A DNA stretch of 50,823 nucleotides, taken from Phycisphaerales bacterium (GTDB lineage Bacteria; Planctomycetota; Phycisphaerae; Phycisphaerales; UBA1924). Under the pieces are notes generated by a model. That model was not told the DNA's origin. It searched no databases and worked only from the letters and a program-made list of their open reading frames with translations. The translations under genes and the position numbers were made by a program. Shown one piece after another: positions 36,731 to 44,880 of this stretch (positions are counted from its first letter, which is position 1; every line of letters starts with the position of its first letter). The stretch spans positions 1 to 50,823 of the forward strand of contig JADYYE010000160.1 of the NCBI GenBank assembly GCA_020853815.1, written 5' to 3'.

Positions 36731-37810
36731 TCATGCACCCACGTACTTCGCGTACACACCTCGGGCACGAGCGGGGTCGGCGGTGCCGGCGACGATCGCC
36801 CGGCCGTCGGAAAACAGCGAGAGTTCCAGCGAGCCGTCGCTTTCCGCACGTTCGCCCGTGAGACACACGCGAAGAAGCGAGGGCGATACTCGCTTCGGGG
36901 CAAACTCACGAAGGCGCTCCGCCGCTATGTCCAGGTCGCATTCGAGGCCCGTCGAACCGATCTGCACCGCGAGCTGACCGCAGAGCTTGATCGCGTCGTC
37001 GTCGTGCTTTCCATCCAGGAACTCGAACGATCGCTTGCCGCAGCAGGGGCAGCTTCGGCGCGCGGCGGCGGCACACATCGCGGTGAGATCGAGGCGGCGA
37101 CGCTCGCTGGACCAGAGGTCGAACTCCAGCAACGTGGGCTTGATGAGATCGCGTCGGCCGATCAGCAACTTAATCGCGTCCGCGGCCTGACAACCCGCGA
37201 CGATCGAGACCGCGGCGCCGAGAACACCCGCGGTGTCGCAGGTCGGCATCGTGCCCGGCGCGGGCGGCTCTTCGAAAACGCAGCGGAGGCACGGCGAGGC
37301 ATCGGGAAGGATCGTCATCTGCATGCCGCGAGTGCCGATCACGCCGCCGTAGACGAAGGGGATGGAGTCACGCACACCGGCGTCGTTGAGCAGGTATCGC
37401 GTGCCGGCGTTGTCCGTGCCGTCGATGATCACGTCGGGCCTTGCTTCGCGAAGCAGGCGCAGGAGCGTGCGTGAGGTGACATCGACCACGCGAGGCTCGA
37501 CGCGGATGCTCGAGTTCACGCGAGAAAGGCGCGCGGCCGCGGCCTCGGCCTTGGGTCGGCGCTCGTTCGCATCGCTCTCGTCGAAGAGGCACTGACGCTG
37601 CAGGTTCGAAAGTTCGACCACGTCACGATCCACGAGCGTAAGGGCGCCGACGCCGGCCCGCGCAAGGAGATCGGCGGATGCGCAGCCAAGCGCGCCGACG
37701 CCGATAATCACGGCACGGGACGCCGCGAGCTTCTGTTGTGATTCCACGCCGAACTCGTGCAGGATCGTCTGCCGGCGGTAGCGATCAAACTGGGCTTGGC
37801 CTTGGTTCAC
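36731..37810 (-). CDS. ThiF/MoeB-family adenylyltransferase
   Basis: The product has 359 residues from GTG 37810, which overlaps the stop of the upstream metallophosphoesterase by GTGA. The E1-like fold is clear: RAVIIGVGALGCASADLLARAG (ATP loop), LVDRDVVELSNLQRQ, the NRP region DESDANERRPKAEAAA, DVIIDGTDNAGTRYLLNDA, and the zinc sites CLRC and CPCC. MoeB/ThiF enzymes adenylate the C-terminal glycine of MoaD or ThiS. The C-terminal about 90 residues are not a rhodanese domain and look like a separate alpha/beta unit. Whether it serves molybdopterin, thiamine or another sulphur carrier is not shown by neighbours. Confidence 0.9.
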   Translation of the reverse strand: MNQGQAQFDRYRRQTILHEFGVESQQKLAASRAVIIGVGALGCASADLLARAGVGALTLVDRDVVELSNLQRQCLFDESDANERRPKAEAAAARLSRVNSSIRVEPRVVDVTSRTLLRLLREARPDVIIDGTDNAGTRYLLNDAGVRDSIPFVYGGVIGTRGMQMTILPDASPCLRCVFEEPPAPGTMPTCDTAGVLGAAVSIVAGCQAADAIKLLIGRRDLIKPTLLEFDLWSSERRRLDLTAMCAAAARRSCPCCGKRSFEFLDGKHDDDAIKLCGQLAVQIGSTGLECDLDIAAERLREFAPKRVSPSLLRVCLTGERAESDGSLELSLFSDGRAIVAGTADPARARGVYAKYVGA

Positions 37811-39258
37811 GCGGGATTGTTGGGCGCGGATGGGGCCCGCGTGAGGGTGATCTCGACGATCTCCGGCGGCACGCCGAACCGCAGCGGAAGGATCGACATG
37901 CCCACGCCGCGCGAGACGAGCACGCGGCAGGCGGGGCCCTGGACGAGCCCGGCGGCGTATTTGCTCCCGTAGCGGCTGGGCACCATCGGCGTGCCGAGGA
38001 TGGGCAGGCGCACCTGCCCGCCGTGCGTGTGCCCGCAGAGCATGAGGTCGATGCGCGGCGGGCGCGGCGAATGCATCTCGGGCAACTCCGCGGTATCGGG
38101 GCGGTGCGCGAGCATGAGTCGCGGCATGAAGTCGGGCACGTCCGCGAGGGCCGCGTTGAAGTCGACACGGTCTTCCTTCAGATCACCCACGCCGCACAGG
38201 CAGAGTTGATCCCGGCGCGAGGGGTCGGGATCGGCGTTGAGCGTGCGCGACGCGCGATCGAAGAAGCAGCGCGAGTTGTCGATCATGCGGACGCCGATGT
38301 GTGTGAGAGCCTCGCTCATGCGCTCGCCGCCGGCCCACCAATCATGGTTGCCGAGCACCCCCACCACGACGCGCCCGGGCGCCACGAGCGGCTCGAACAC
38401 CTTGGCTGCCGGCGCGATCCACGCCGAACCGTTGTGTACATAGTCGCCCGTCAGGAGCACGATGTCGGGCGAAAGTGCGAGCGTCTGGGCGACCGCCTCG
38501 CGAATGAATGAGGCGGGGATGCGCGGGCCCAGGTGCGTGTCACTGAGTTGCACGAGTTTCAGGCCGACCAGCGAATCGGGCAGACCCGCGATCGGTATGT
38601 CGTAGCTCGTGACGCGCAGGTCCCACGGCTCGACGAGCGTGGCGTCGGCGCCGACGCCAAGGGTTGAGACGCAGCCCAGTCCCAGCGTGCCGTCGAAGAG
38701 AAAGCGGCGACGGGAGGGTGAGATGGGCGCGGCATCCCGCGCGGACCGGGCGATCGCGGAGTCGTTTGACGATCCGGTCGCAGACCCACTCGCGCGAGTC
38801 GTTTCAAGATTCCGAAATGCTCGAGTGGCCCCTGCCTTGTACGCGCCGCGACGAATCGCGGCGAGCACGCCGAAGCCAGCAAACCAGCCTGTCCACGAGA
38901 CGCTCGCGGCCAGCGTCGCGACCTTGACCGAATCCATATGCCAGTTGCCGGTCAGCTTGTTGATAATCGCCCACCCGGGCGCGCAGAGCATGTTGAAGAC
39001 ATTGGCGATGCACTTGGTCACAAACCCAGGCCCGGCCCCATCCCCGTTCAGCGTGCATGACGGCGAGATCCACACGGTCCAGTGGCTGGTGACCGAGATC
39101 GCGACAAGGCCAAGCCAAGCGCTTGCAAGGACTGTCCAGCGACGGGGATGGCTTCTCGGACTCTGGGGAAGACTCGTTGTCGGGATCGACGGAGCGTCTT
39201 CATCTTGCGAGGTTCTGGCCTCGAAATCGCTGGTCTGTTCGGTGGCTGGCTCGCTCAT
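37807..39258 (-). CDS. Membrane-associated metallophosphoesterase (YaeI/YkuE-like) with internal twin-arginine motif
   Basis: The product has 483 residues. The calcineurin-like metal motifs are all visible: LVQLSDTHLGPRI (D-x-H), DIVLLTGDYVHNGSA (G-D), VGVLGNHDWWAGG (GNHD), LMLAHRPD and LMLCGHTHGGQVRLP (GHxH). The first half has two or three hydrophobic segments (WTVLASAWLGLVAISVTSH, then about 95-135), followed by SPSRRRFLFDGTLGLG near residue 180, a Tat-like SRRxFL motif. Family members such as YkuE are Tat exported and hydrolyse phosphodiesters or lipid A intermediates. The internal motif after membrane helices is unusual. Confidence 0.88.
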   Translation of the reverse strand: MSEPATEQTSDFEARTSQDEDAPSIPTTSLPQSPRSHPRRWTVLASAWLGLVAISVTSHWTVWISPSCTLNGDGAGPGFVTKCIANVFNMLCAPGWAIINKLTGNWHMDSVKVATLAASVSWTGWFAGFGVLAAIRRGAYKAGATRAFRNLETTRASGSATGSSNDSAIARSARDAAPISPSRRRFLFDGTLGLGCVSTLGVGADATLVEPWDLRVTSYDIPIAGLPDSLVGLKLVQLSDTHLGPRIPASFIREAVAQTLALSPDIVLLTGDYVHNGSAWIAPAAKVFEPLVAPGRVVVGVLGNHDWWAGGERMSEALTHIGVRMIDNSRCFFDRASRTLNADPDPSRRDQLCLCGVGDLKEDRVDFNAALADVPDFMPRLMLAHRPDTAELPEMHSPRPPRIDLMLCGHTHGGQVRLPILGTPMVPSRYGSKYAAGLVQGPACRVLVSRGVGMSILPLRFGVPPEIVEITLTRAPSAPNNPA

Positions 39259-39334
39259 CGCTCGCTCGTGAACCTATTTCATCGGCTCGAATCACCCGCG
39301 GCTGGCGGGCATACGTCGCCCGCCGCGAGCTGGT

Positions 39335-40174
39335 TCACGGCGAAGATGGAAGCGGGAGCAGATCGGCCTGCGTCAGCTTGTCGGGGAGCTGATCGAGGCG
39401 GGCGGCCTGTTCGATCGAGAACTGGCCGCTCTCGGTGCGACGCAGCGAGGAGAGCATCCCGCCCACGCCGAGCGCGGCTCCGACATCCCGCGCGAGACTG
39501 CGGATGTACACGCCCTTGCCGCACTCAACGACAATGGAGAGCTTCGGCCAGTCGAACGCCTCGACTCGGATGCCGTGGATATCGACCTTTCGCGACGCGA
39601 GTTTGATCGGGGTGCCCTCTCGTGCCAATTCGTAGGATCGCCGGCCGCCGACGTTGATCGCTGAATACGCGGGAGGACGCTGGTCGATCGTGCCGATGAA
39701 CCTCGGCAGGATTCGTTCGATGTCCTCGCGCGTCGCGCGAAGCGCCGGGTCGATCGGCGTGCATTCGCCGGCCTCGTCGTCGGTCGTCGAGAGGCGGGAG
39801 AGATCGATCGTTGTGACGTAGGTTTTTCGCGTCGCCATGACCTGATCGCACAGGCGCGTTGCCTTGCCGATGAGCACGACCAGCACCCCCGTCGCGAGCG
39901 GATCGAGCGTCCCGCCGTGCCCGACCTTCACGCCCTTTGGCGCACCGGCGCGGCGGAGGCGGGCGCGGATGATCGCGCACACGTCCATCGACGTGAAGCC
40001 CGGCTGCTTGTCGATGATGAGCAGACCCGTGGGAGAAACGGGTGCGACGGGCGGCGCGGGCGAAGTCGATTCGAGATGCGCCGAAGGAACTGCCTGGGCG
40101 GGCTGGCCCGGCGGTATCGGCGGCGGACTCGGCGTGTTGCTCGCGCGGTGAGAGCCATCTCGTGTTTCGTTCAC
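39335..40174 (-). CDS. truB: tRNA pseudouridine-55 synthase
   Basis: The 279-residue enzyme makes pseudouridine 55 in the T-loop of tRNAs. It starts at GTG 40174, overlapping the stop of the upstream glycosyltransferase (GTGA). After a Pro/Ser-rich lead of about 50 residues come GLLIIDKQPGFTSMDVCAII, KVGHGGTLDPLATGVLVV with the catalytic Asp, and RPPAYSAINVGGRRSYELAREG, ending with GMLSSLRRTESGQFSIEQA. The proline-rich N-terminus is extra compared with E. coli TruB. Confidence 0.95.
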   Translation of the reverse strand: MNETRDGSHRASNTPSPPPIPPGQPAQAVPSAHLESTSPAPPVAPVSPTGLLIIDKQPGFTSMDVCAIIRARLRRAGAPKGVKVGHGGTLDPLATGVLVVLIGKATRLCDQVMATRKTYVTTIDLSRLSTTDDEAGECTPIDPALRATREDIERILPRFIGTIDQRPPAYSAINVGGRRSYELAREGTPIKLASRKVDIHGIRVEAFDWPKLSIVVECGKGVYIRSLARDVGAALGVGGMLSSLRRTESGQFSIEQAARLDQLPDKLTQADLLPLPSSP

Positions 40175-42075
40175 TTCGCACCTCGCGTCCACACACCGAC
40201 GTCGACCAGCTTTCCGCGGCCAAGGTTGACTCCGCGCGTGCGAAAGTCGTCGTGCCAACCTGCTATACGAAGCAATTCGGCGGCCCGCGATGATTCGATC
40301 GGCGCGACAATAATTCCCTCAGGCTGCGTCGCGGCCCATTCAGCGATGGACTCTTCCGGCACCCGTTCGATCCGTCCGCGCGTGGCGAAGACGAGGCTGT
40401 CTTCCTGATAGCCGCTGCACGCAAGGGGACGCGATCGACCCGGATCGAGCAATTGAACGTGCTCGATCAATCGCGGGCTCAGCGCCGTCACGCGCGGCAT
40501 GAGCGAGAGGAAGAATGGCAGGAGAGCCATCACGGCGGCGATGACGCCCAAGCCCTGCGCGCGCAGCGCGAGAGATCGCGCGGCGGCGCGGCACGCCATG
40601 ATGATCAAGACAACAGCCGCGAGCCCGAGCAAACCGACCGTCACGAGCGGAAACGGCCCGACATTCAGCAGCCACAAGAATGCGGGCGCCGCGGCACTCA
40701 GCACCGCGCCGATGATCGCCCACGGGAGCCACGCGATGGGCTTGGCGAGTTCGCTTGCGTTCGGCCCCGCGCGTGCGATCGTGACGGGTTGACCGGCGAT
40801 CGATCTTGCCTCGGCTGGTTCCCGATCGCGCGATGTACCTTCGAGTCGGTTGCGCTCGCTCGCTCGATTCGCCGCCGCGGCGATCGCCAGGAGGCCACGC
40901 GCCGAGAGGAGCGCGACGGCGGGGTAGAGCGGCATGGTGTAGTGCGGAAGCTTGGTGCCGACGAGCTCGAACACGATCCATGCCGGGAGAATCCAGCCCA
41001 GGCAGAACAATTCACCCGCTCGACCCTTCTTTCGCTTCCAGCGCTGATTGGGGGACGCACACGGCAGGCCGCGACGGATCGCGCGGACGATCGCCGCCAG
41101 TGTCGCGAGCGATCCAGGCCAGAACAAGGCCGCGAGCAACAACGTGTGATAGCCCGGCGGGCCCCAGTGCCCTTCCTTGGCTTCCACGCTCCGGCCCAGC
41201 GTTTCGTCGAGGACCAATGGCCAATAGCTGGCCCAGCCCACGCGCTCGCCGACCGCCCACACCCACGGCCCGACGCACGCCGCGATGACGAGCACACCGA
41301 ACGCTGGTCGAAGTTCGCGCATCCTTTCCCACGACCGTTCGAACACGCACCGCACCAGCACGGTCAGCAGCGCGATCAAGGGCGCGATCGGCCCCTTGGC
41401 CAGGATGCCCATCGAGATCGCAAGCCAGAACAGCGCGGCATGCGGCCACGACGCGCGCTTCTCATTCCACACCCGCCACAGCGCGGCCTGCGACAGCACC
41501 ACGCTGAACAGCAGCAGTTGATCCGCACGCGCTTGATGCGCGTCAAAGGCAACCAGCGGGCACACCGCCAGCAGCGCGGCCCCCAGCCACGCGGCCCTTG
41601 GATCGAACATGCGACACCCGAGCCGCCATGTTGCCATCACCGCGCCGATCGCGCACAACAGGCTCGGGATCCGGTACATCCAGATCGCGTCGCGCGCGGG
41701 GTCGCCGAGTGAAGAAAGCCACGCCGACGCAGCTTGCAGCCAGTAGATGAGTGGCGGCTTGTTCAGGCGGGGTTTGTCCTGAACCATCGGGATCACCACA
41801 CCGCCCGAATGCAGGAACGGCGACCGCTCCAACTCGGGAAGGGCGACCGCCTCAAACATCTGGCGGCTCGCCTGGGCGAAACGAGATTCGTCGCGGTCAA
41901 TGGGCGGGGTCTGGATCAGCCCGGGGACATACACTGTGAGGCAGATCAGCGCGAGCAGGACGCCGGCGCGCCAGCCGCGCGCGTGCCGCCAACGGGCGGC
42001 GACGAGCGACCACACGCTCGCGAGCACACCCGCGGGGGCAGAACCAAGCTTGAGCGGCCCATCACCATTCCGCAT
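40171..42075 (-). CDS. ArnT-like membrane glycosyltransferase (GT39/PMT family)
   Basis: The product has 634 residues from ATG 42075. It has 10-13 predicted membrane helices and the family motif PPIDRDESRFAQASRQMFE in the first large loop, with the DE pair that acts in catalysis. NKPPLIYWLQAASAWL and HQARADQLLLF follow as in ArnT/PMT proteins, which move a sugar from a polyprenyl carrier to lipid A or to a protein. The C-terminal soluble region of about 150 residues is weakly conserved. The acceptor in this organism is unknown. truB overlaps its 3' end. Confidence 0.88.
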   Translation of the reverse strand: MRNGDGPLKLGSAPAGVLASVWSLVAARWRHARGWRAGVLLALICLTVYVPGLIQTPPIDRDESRFAQASRQMFEAVALPELERSPFLHSGGVVIPMVQDKPRLNKPPLIYWLQAASAWLSSLGDPARDAIWMYRIPSLLCAIGAVMATWRLGCRMFDPRAAWLGAALLAVCPLVAFDAHQARADQLLLFSVVLSQAALWRVWNEKRASWPHAALFWLAISMGILAKGPIAPLIALLTVLVRCVFERSWERMRELRPAFGVLVIAACVGPWVWAVGERVGWASYWPLVLDETLGRSVEAKEGHWGPPGYHTLLLAALFWPGSLATLAAIVRAIRRGLPCASPNQRWKRKKGRAGELFCLGWILPAWIVFELVGTKLPHYTMPLYPAVALLSARGLLAIAAAANRASERNRLEGTSRDREPAEARSIAGQPVTIARAGPNASELAKPIAWLPWAIIGAVLSAAAPAFLWLLNVGPFPLVTVGLLGLAAVVLIIMACRAAARSLALRAQGLGVIAAVMALLPFFLSLMPRVTALSPRLIEHVQLLDPGRSRPLACSGYQEDSLVFATRGRIERVPEESIAEWAATQPEGIIVAPIESSRAAELLRIAGWHDDFRTRGVNLGRGKLVDVGVWTRGAK

Positions 42076-42124
42076 CGCCCGCGACTATAACCGCACGCTC
42101 ACCGCGCCGGTACGGGCGGTCCAC

Positions 42125-42880
42125 ATGGCCCTTGGGCTCGTGGGCAACATTCTCCGAACGCCGCCCGGAAGGTGGGCACTCGATCCGGCGCGCCGCTGGT
42201 GGACAGTGCCGCTTTTGGCCGGGGTCGCGCTGGCCCTCGCGCTGTACCCATTCGATGGAGCGATCTCGGCCTGGGCCCGCTCGATCAGACTCGGCGGCGA
42301 CATCAAGCGCGAGTTCGAGGCACAGCAGCAGTTCGGTCAACTCGTGTCGATCGTGCTGATCGGTGCGGCGTTGTGGCTGTTGGACAGGGGCCGCCGGGAC
42401 AGACTGTGGGACCTGGCGTTGTCGGCGGGTGTCGCGAATCTCCTGGCAAATGTGGTCAAAGTGCTCGTGGGGCGGCCGAGGCCGAGCCTCGATGATCCCA
42501 GCGTCTTTCTCGGGCCTTTCGGGCAGTACCCGGTTCCGACCGACGCGGGTCCGGCGCTTCGCCATGCGTGGGAGCTTGCGCCCGGTGTGAGTTATGCGTT
42601 GGGTTCGATGCCGTCGCGACACGCGGTGTCGGCGGCGGCGACCGCGACATTTCTCGCATTGATTTATCCGAGAATCAGGCCGCTCTGCTGGATGCTCGTG
42701 ATCTTCGTGTGCATCGCTCGCGTGGTCCTCGGCGCTCATTACCCGACGGACGTGGTCGCCGGGGCCCTCCTCGGTCATCTCTCGGCCCGCTGGGTGACGG
42801 ATCGCTCGCTCGGGGTGCGGCTCGTGAATGCGATCGCCCGAAGGAACGCCGGGTCGACCAGAGGGGCATCGGCGGGCTAA
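42125..42880 (+). CDS. PAP2-family membrane phosphatase
   Basis: The product has 251 residues from ATG 42125; there is an open frame upstream that overlaps the divergent gene and is not used. The acid phosphatase signature is complete: KVLVGRPRPS (K-x6-RP), MPSRHAVSAAATATF (PSRH) and ARVVLGAHYPTDVVAG (SR-x5-H-x3-D). Several membrane helices flank it. Family members dephosphorylate lipids such as undecaprenyl pyrophosphate or phosphatidic acid. It is divergent from the ArnT-like gene, which uses polyprenyl-linked sugar, so recycling of a lipid carrier is a plausible but unproved link. Confidence 0.9.
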   Translation: MALGLVGNILRTPPGRWALDPARRWWTVPLLAGVALALALYPFDGAISAWARSIRLGGDIKREFEAQQQFGQLVSIVLIGAALWLLDRGRRDRLWDLALSAGVANLLANVVKVLVGRPRPSLDDPSVFLGPFGQYPVPTDAGPALRHAWELAPGVSYALGSMPSRHAVSAAATATFLALIYPRIRPLCWMLVIFVCIARVVLGAHYPTDVVAGALLGHLSARWVTDRSLGVRLVNAIARRNAGSTRGASAG

Positions 42881-42897
42881 ACTGTCGGTCCTTCCCC

Positions 42898-42984
42898 GGA
42901 GAGGTGTCCGAGAGGCTGAAGGAGCAGCACTGGAAATGCTGTATACGGGTAACCGTATCGGGGGTTCGAATCCCCCCCTCTCCG
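42898..42984 (+). tRNA. tRNA-Ser (anticodon GGA)
   Basis: The 87-nt tRNA has an acceptor stem GGAGAGG/CCTCTCC with discriminator G, a D arm with GGCT, anticodon stem CAGCA/TGCTG around loop CTGGAAA (GGA at 42932-42934), a long class II variable arm typical of Ser, and T arm GGGGGTTCGAATCCCCC. CCA is not encoded. It borders the accessory region to its right. Confidence 0.95.
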
Positions 42985-42992
42985 CTTTCAGG

Positions 42993-43050
42993 AATGCCCA
43001 TCTTGAAAACCCTATGATTTCAACGGTTTTTGAGATGGGCATTGCTTTTT
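42993..43050 (+). terminator. Terminator after tRNA-Ser
   Basis: A 19-bp imperfect inverted repeat (42993-43011 and 43025-43043; arms end AATGCCCATC/GATGGGCATT) is followed by GCTTTTT at 43044-43050. Confidence 0.8.
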
Positions 43051-43873
43051 CGACGGGCGTTGTCCCAAGATTGTCCCAAAACCAGCGTTCTTGACCTCGG
43101 CGTGAGTCCCAAGGACATTCTCCGCCGGTTGGAACTCCGGACCTTTGACCCTCGGAACCCTCACTTTTTTGCGCGTCTTGATGATCGACGATGGTGCGCT
43201 TGCGGCCCGTCCGGGTGCCGACGGCGATCCCGAGGCTGGCCCACGGGTGCGACGCGGTGGAAGCCTGCTCCGCTTCGCTCAGCGTCTCTCCGCCGCTAGT
43301 GCTCAAATGCGAATCAGGGACATAGACTATGGTGCAAGCGATGGGGGCGCCGGCGTCGCTCATGAGATGCTCGAACACGCCCGTCTTCACCCAGGTCGTG
43401 AACCAGCGATGCACGGCGCTCTTGCTCCCGAACCGGCGCGGCAGGTCCTTCCACCCGACGCCGTTGTCCAGGCTCCAGAAGATCACGCCAGCGCGTCACG
43501 CTTGTCCATCGGCGGTCGCCCGCCCTTGGGCGAGACCGGCGCGTCGGGCACACGCTCCGCCAACCACTCGAGTTGCTCCTCCGTCAGTCGCATCGCCATG
43601 CGAGGCTGTTCGCACCCCGAGAAGCACCCGACGCGCGGGGTTTTGGTAAAGGAAACGTCCGCCGGGCCCCGGCCGAGGCCGTCCCGACATCCCCTCATGA
43701 AGGGGATCTGTTTTGGGGGTCATAGATGGCTGCGTCTGTCCGGGCGATCCGGGATAGGCGGGAATCCAGGGCGAGACCGCTCTGTCGCCCGTGCATGAAT
43801 TTCCGAGCACCAGTTCAGCCGGCTTCTGCGGCACGTTACGGCCGACCTGTCGAGTGTGGTTGATTCGTGCGCA
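43051..43873. other. Region between tRNA-Ser and the first accessory gene
   Basis: This stretch of about 820 bases contains a direct repeat of TTGTCCCAA (43060-43079), the IS5-family transposase remnant, and no intact gene. The minus-strand open frame over 43000-43300 reads through unrelated phases and is not credible as a protein. Confidence 0.5.
43310..43599 (-). pseudogene. IS5-family transposase remnant, frameshifted and truncated
   Basis: The N-terminal part of a DUF4096/IS5-type transposase can be read in two frames. MRLTEEQLEWLAERVPDAPVS is followed by GRPPMDKRDALA and a stop, and the next frame resumes IFWSLDNGVGWKDLPRRFGS then AVHRWFTTWVKTGVFEHL, the usual first domain (compare LRTGAPWRDLPERFG). 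A one-base slip near 43485-43490 separates the two frames. The protein then runs into unrelated sequence, with no DDE domain, so this is a decayed 5' fragment. It lies between tRNA-Ser and the gene at 43874. IS427-group elements can use programmed frameshifts, but the truncation makes decay more likely. Confidence 0.7.
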
Positions 43874-44473
43874 TCACGCATGTGGCTGATACCTGTACCG
43901 CCGCATCCACCACCGCATCCCGATTTGCGACACCGACAAGACCGCCACATATCCGGCAAACACGGGCTGCCAGAGTCCGGACGACTCAATCAGCGTAACG
44001 CTGAGATAAAGACACCCGCCTTGCAGAATCGCGGACGCCGCGAGCACCGCTTCAATCGTCTCGGTGCCGGTCCGACCGCCCACATACTTGCCGCGGCTTG
44101 GGTGTGAACTCTGGAAGCGGAGCAACCGCTCGCCAGCCCGGATGCTCACCGCCTGCTCAATCTCTTCGATCCGTCGCAACGCATCCTCAAACGAGCGGGC
44201 GTGGTTGATCGTGGTGCGTATGACCCAAAGGAGTGTGAGCGGCATGGCGGCCAGAAGGACGGTCTGCATCTCCTCCGGCAGGGCACCGATGGTGCCCAAC
44301 ATCGCTGTCAACACTCCGATGATAATCGGTACACGTTGGTCAAGCGCGTTCAGTCGGAACACGGCAAGGCCATAGACTTGCCGATATTCCTCCAGAAGAA
44401 TGGCGACTCGCTCGGCTGAATCGCGTGTTCGGAACGGGCGCGATGCCCGCATCGGCGGATTGGAAAGGTGCAT
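43874..44473 (-). CDS. Membrane protein of unknown function
   Basis: The product has 199 residues from ATG 44473 (or 44452). A charged N-terminus is followed by four hydrophobic segments: RVPIIIGVLTAMLGTIGAL, TVLLAAMPLTLLWVIRTT, a pair near 145-185 (LAASAILQGGCLYLSVTLIE, VFAGYVAVLSVSQIGMRWW). A charged central stretch with EDALRRIEEIEQAVSIRAGE lies between. The pattern resembles small accessory membrane proteins of mobile regions, but I recognise no family. No clear ribosome site precedes either start. Confidence 0.6.
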   Translation of the reverse strand: MHLSNPPMRASRPFRTRDSAERVAILLEEYRQVYGLAVFRLNALDQRVPIIIGVLTAMLGTIGALPEEMQTVLLAAMPLTLLWVIRTTINHARSFEDALRRIEEIEQAVSIRAGERLLRFQSSHPSRGKYVGGRTGTETIEAVLAASAILQGGCLYLSVTLIESSGLWQPVFAGYVAVLSVSQIGMRWWMRRYRYQPHA

Positions 44474-44529
44474 CTCAGACCACTAGCACAGCCGACGCAG
44501 TGACGTAAAGCCCCCGTTGCCACATTGGC

Positions 44530-44805
44530 TCAACTTTGCCGCTTGAGCATCTTGGCGGCCGCGGTGAGTTCAACGCCGCACGCCTCGCACCATTCCAGGA
44601 ACTCCGGGACATCCATGCGCCGCTGCCCCGTGTCACACTTGTGAACCCAAGTGCGAGGTCGATCCATGCGCTCGGCCAACTCGCGGATCGTCTGGCCGGA
44701 GTCTTTGCGAATTTTCTGAAGCGTTCTCAAGAACGCTCGATAGGCCGGCCGGTGAAGCGGATTGGGGGCGTGTGGCGGCTTTTTTCGTGGTGTTGTCCCT
44801 GTCAC
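44530..44805 (-). CDS. XRE-type helix-turn-helix regulator
   Basis: The product has 91 residues from GTG 44805. The centre has a helix-turn-helix of the Cro/C1-XRE kind: RTLQKIRKDSGQTIRELAER followed by MDRPRTWVHKCDTGQRRMDV, matching the pattern of a first helix, GxT or GQTxxELA, and the recognition helix ending xWVHKxExGxRR. The C-terminal part (EFLEWCEACGVELTAAAKML) is typical of short XRE regulators. The GTG lies inside a TGTCCC-N7-GGGACA palindrome, so autoregulation is likely. It diverges from the cupin gene at 44881. Confidence 0.85.
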   Translation of the reverse strand: MTGTTPRKKPPHAPNPLHRPAYRAFLRTLQKIRKDSGQTIRELAERMDRPRTWVHKCDTGQRRMDVPEFLEWCEACGVELTAAAKMLKRQS

Positions 44806-44812
44806 AGGGACA
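44794..44812. promoter_or_regulatory. Operator 1: palindrome TGTCCC-N7-GGGACA
   Basis: The sequence TGTCCCTGTCACAGGGACA has 8-base arms around a 3-base centre and covers the GTG start of the HTH gene. It is one of two matching sites, 38 bases from the second. Confidence 0.7.
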
Positions 44813-44831
44813 CGCTAAAGTAGCCTGAGCG

Positions 44832-44850
44832 TGTCCCCAGTTTAGGGACA
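44832..44850. promoter_or_regulatory. Operator 2: palindrome TGTCCC-N7-GGGACA
   Basis: TGTCCCCAGTTTAGGGACA repeats the half-site and 7-base gap of operator 1, inside the 75-base gap between the divergent HTH and cupin genes. The inner half-sites also form GGGACACGCT/AGCGTGTCCC (44807-44837). Confidence 0.7.
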
Positions 44851-44880
44851 CAGGTGTGAGCCGCCTCGGAGAGAGCAGCC

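Noticed and set aside
43060..43079. TTGTCCCAA direct repeat as a regulator site
   Set aside because: It lacks the inverted half-site and 7-base gap of the operators at 44794 and 44832.
42062..43486. Minus-strand open frame of 474 codons through the tRNA-Ser
   Set aside because: It reads through the tRNA and the PAP2 gene; only its first part (43310-43486) is meaningful, as an IS5-family remnant. A stretch reading WDNLGTT recalls integrase ends but is too short to support one.
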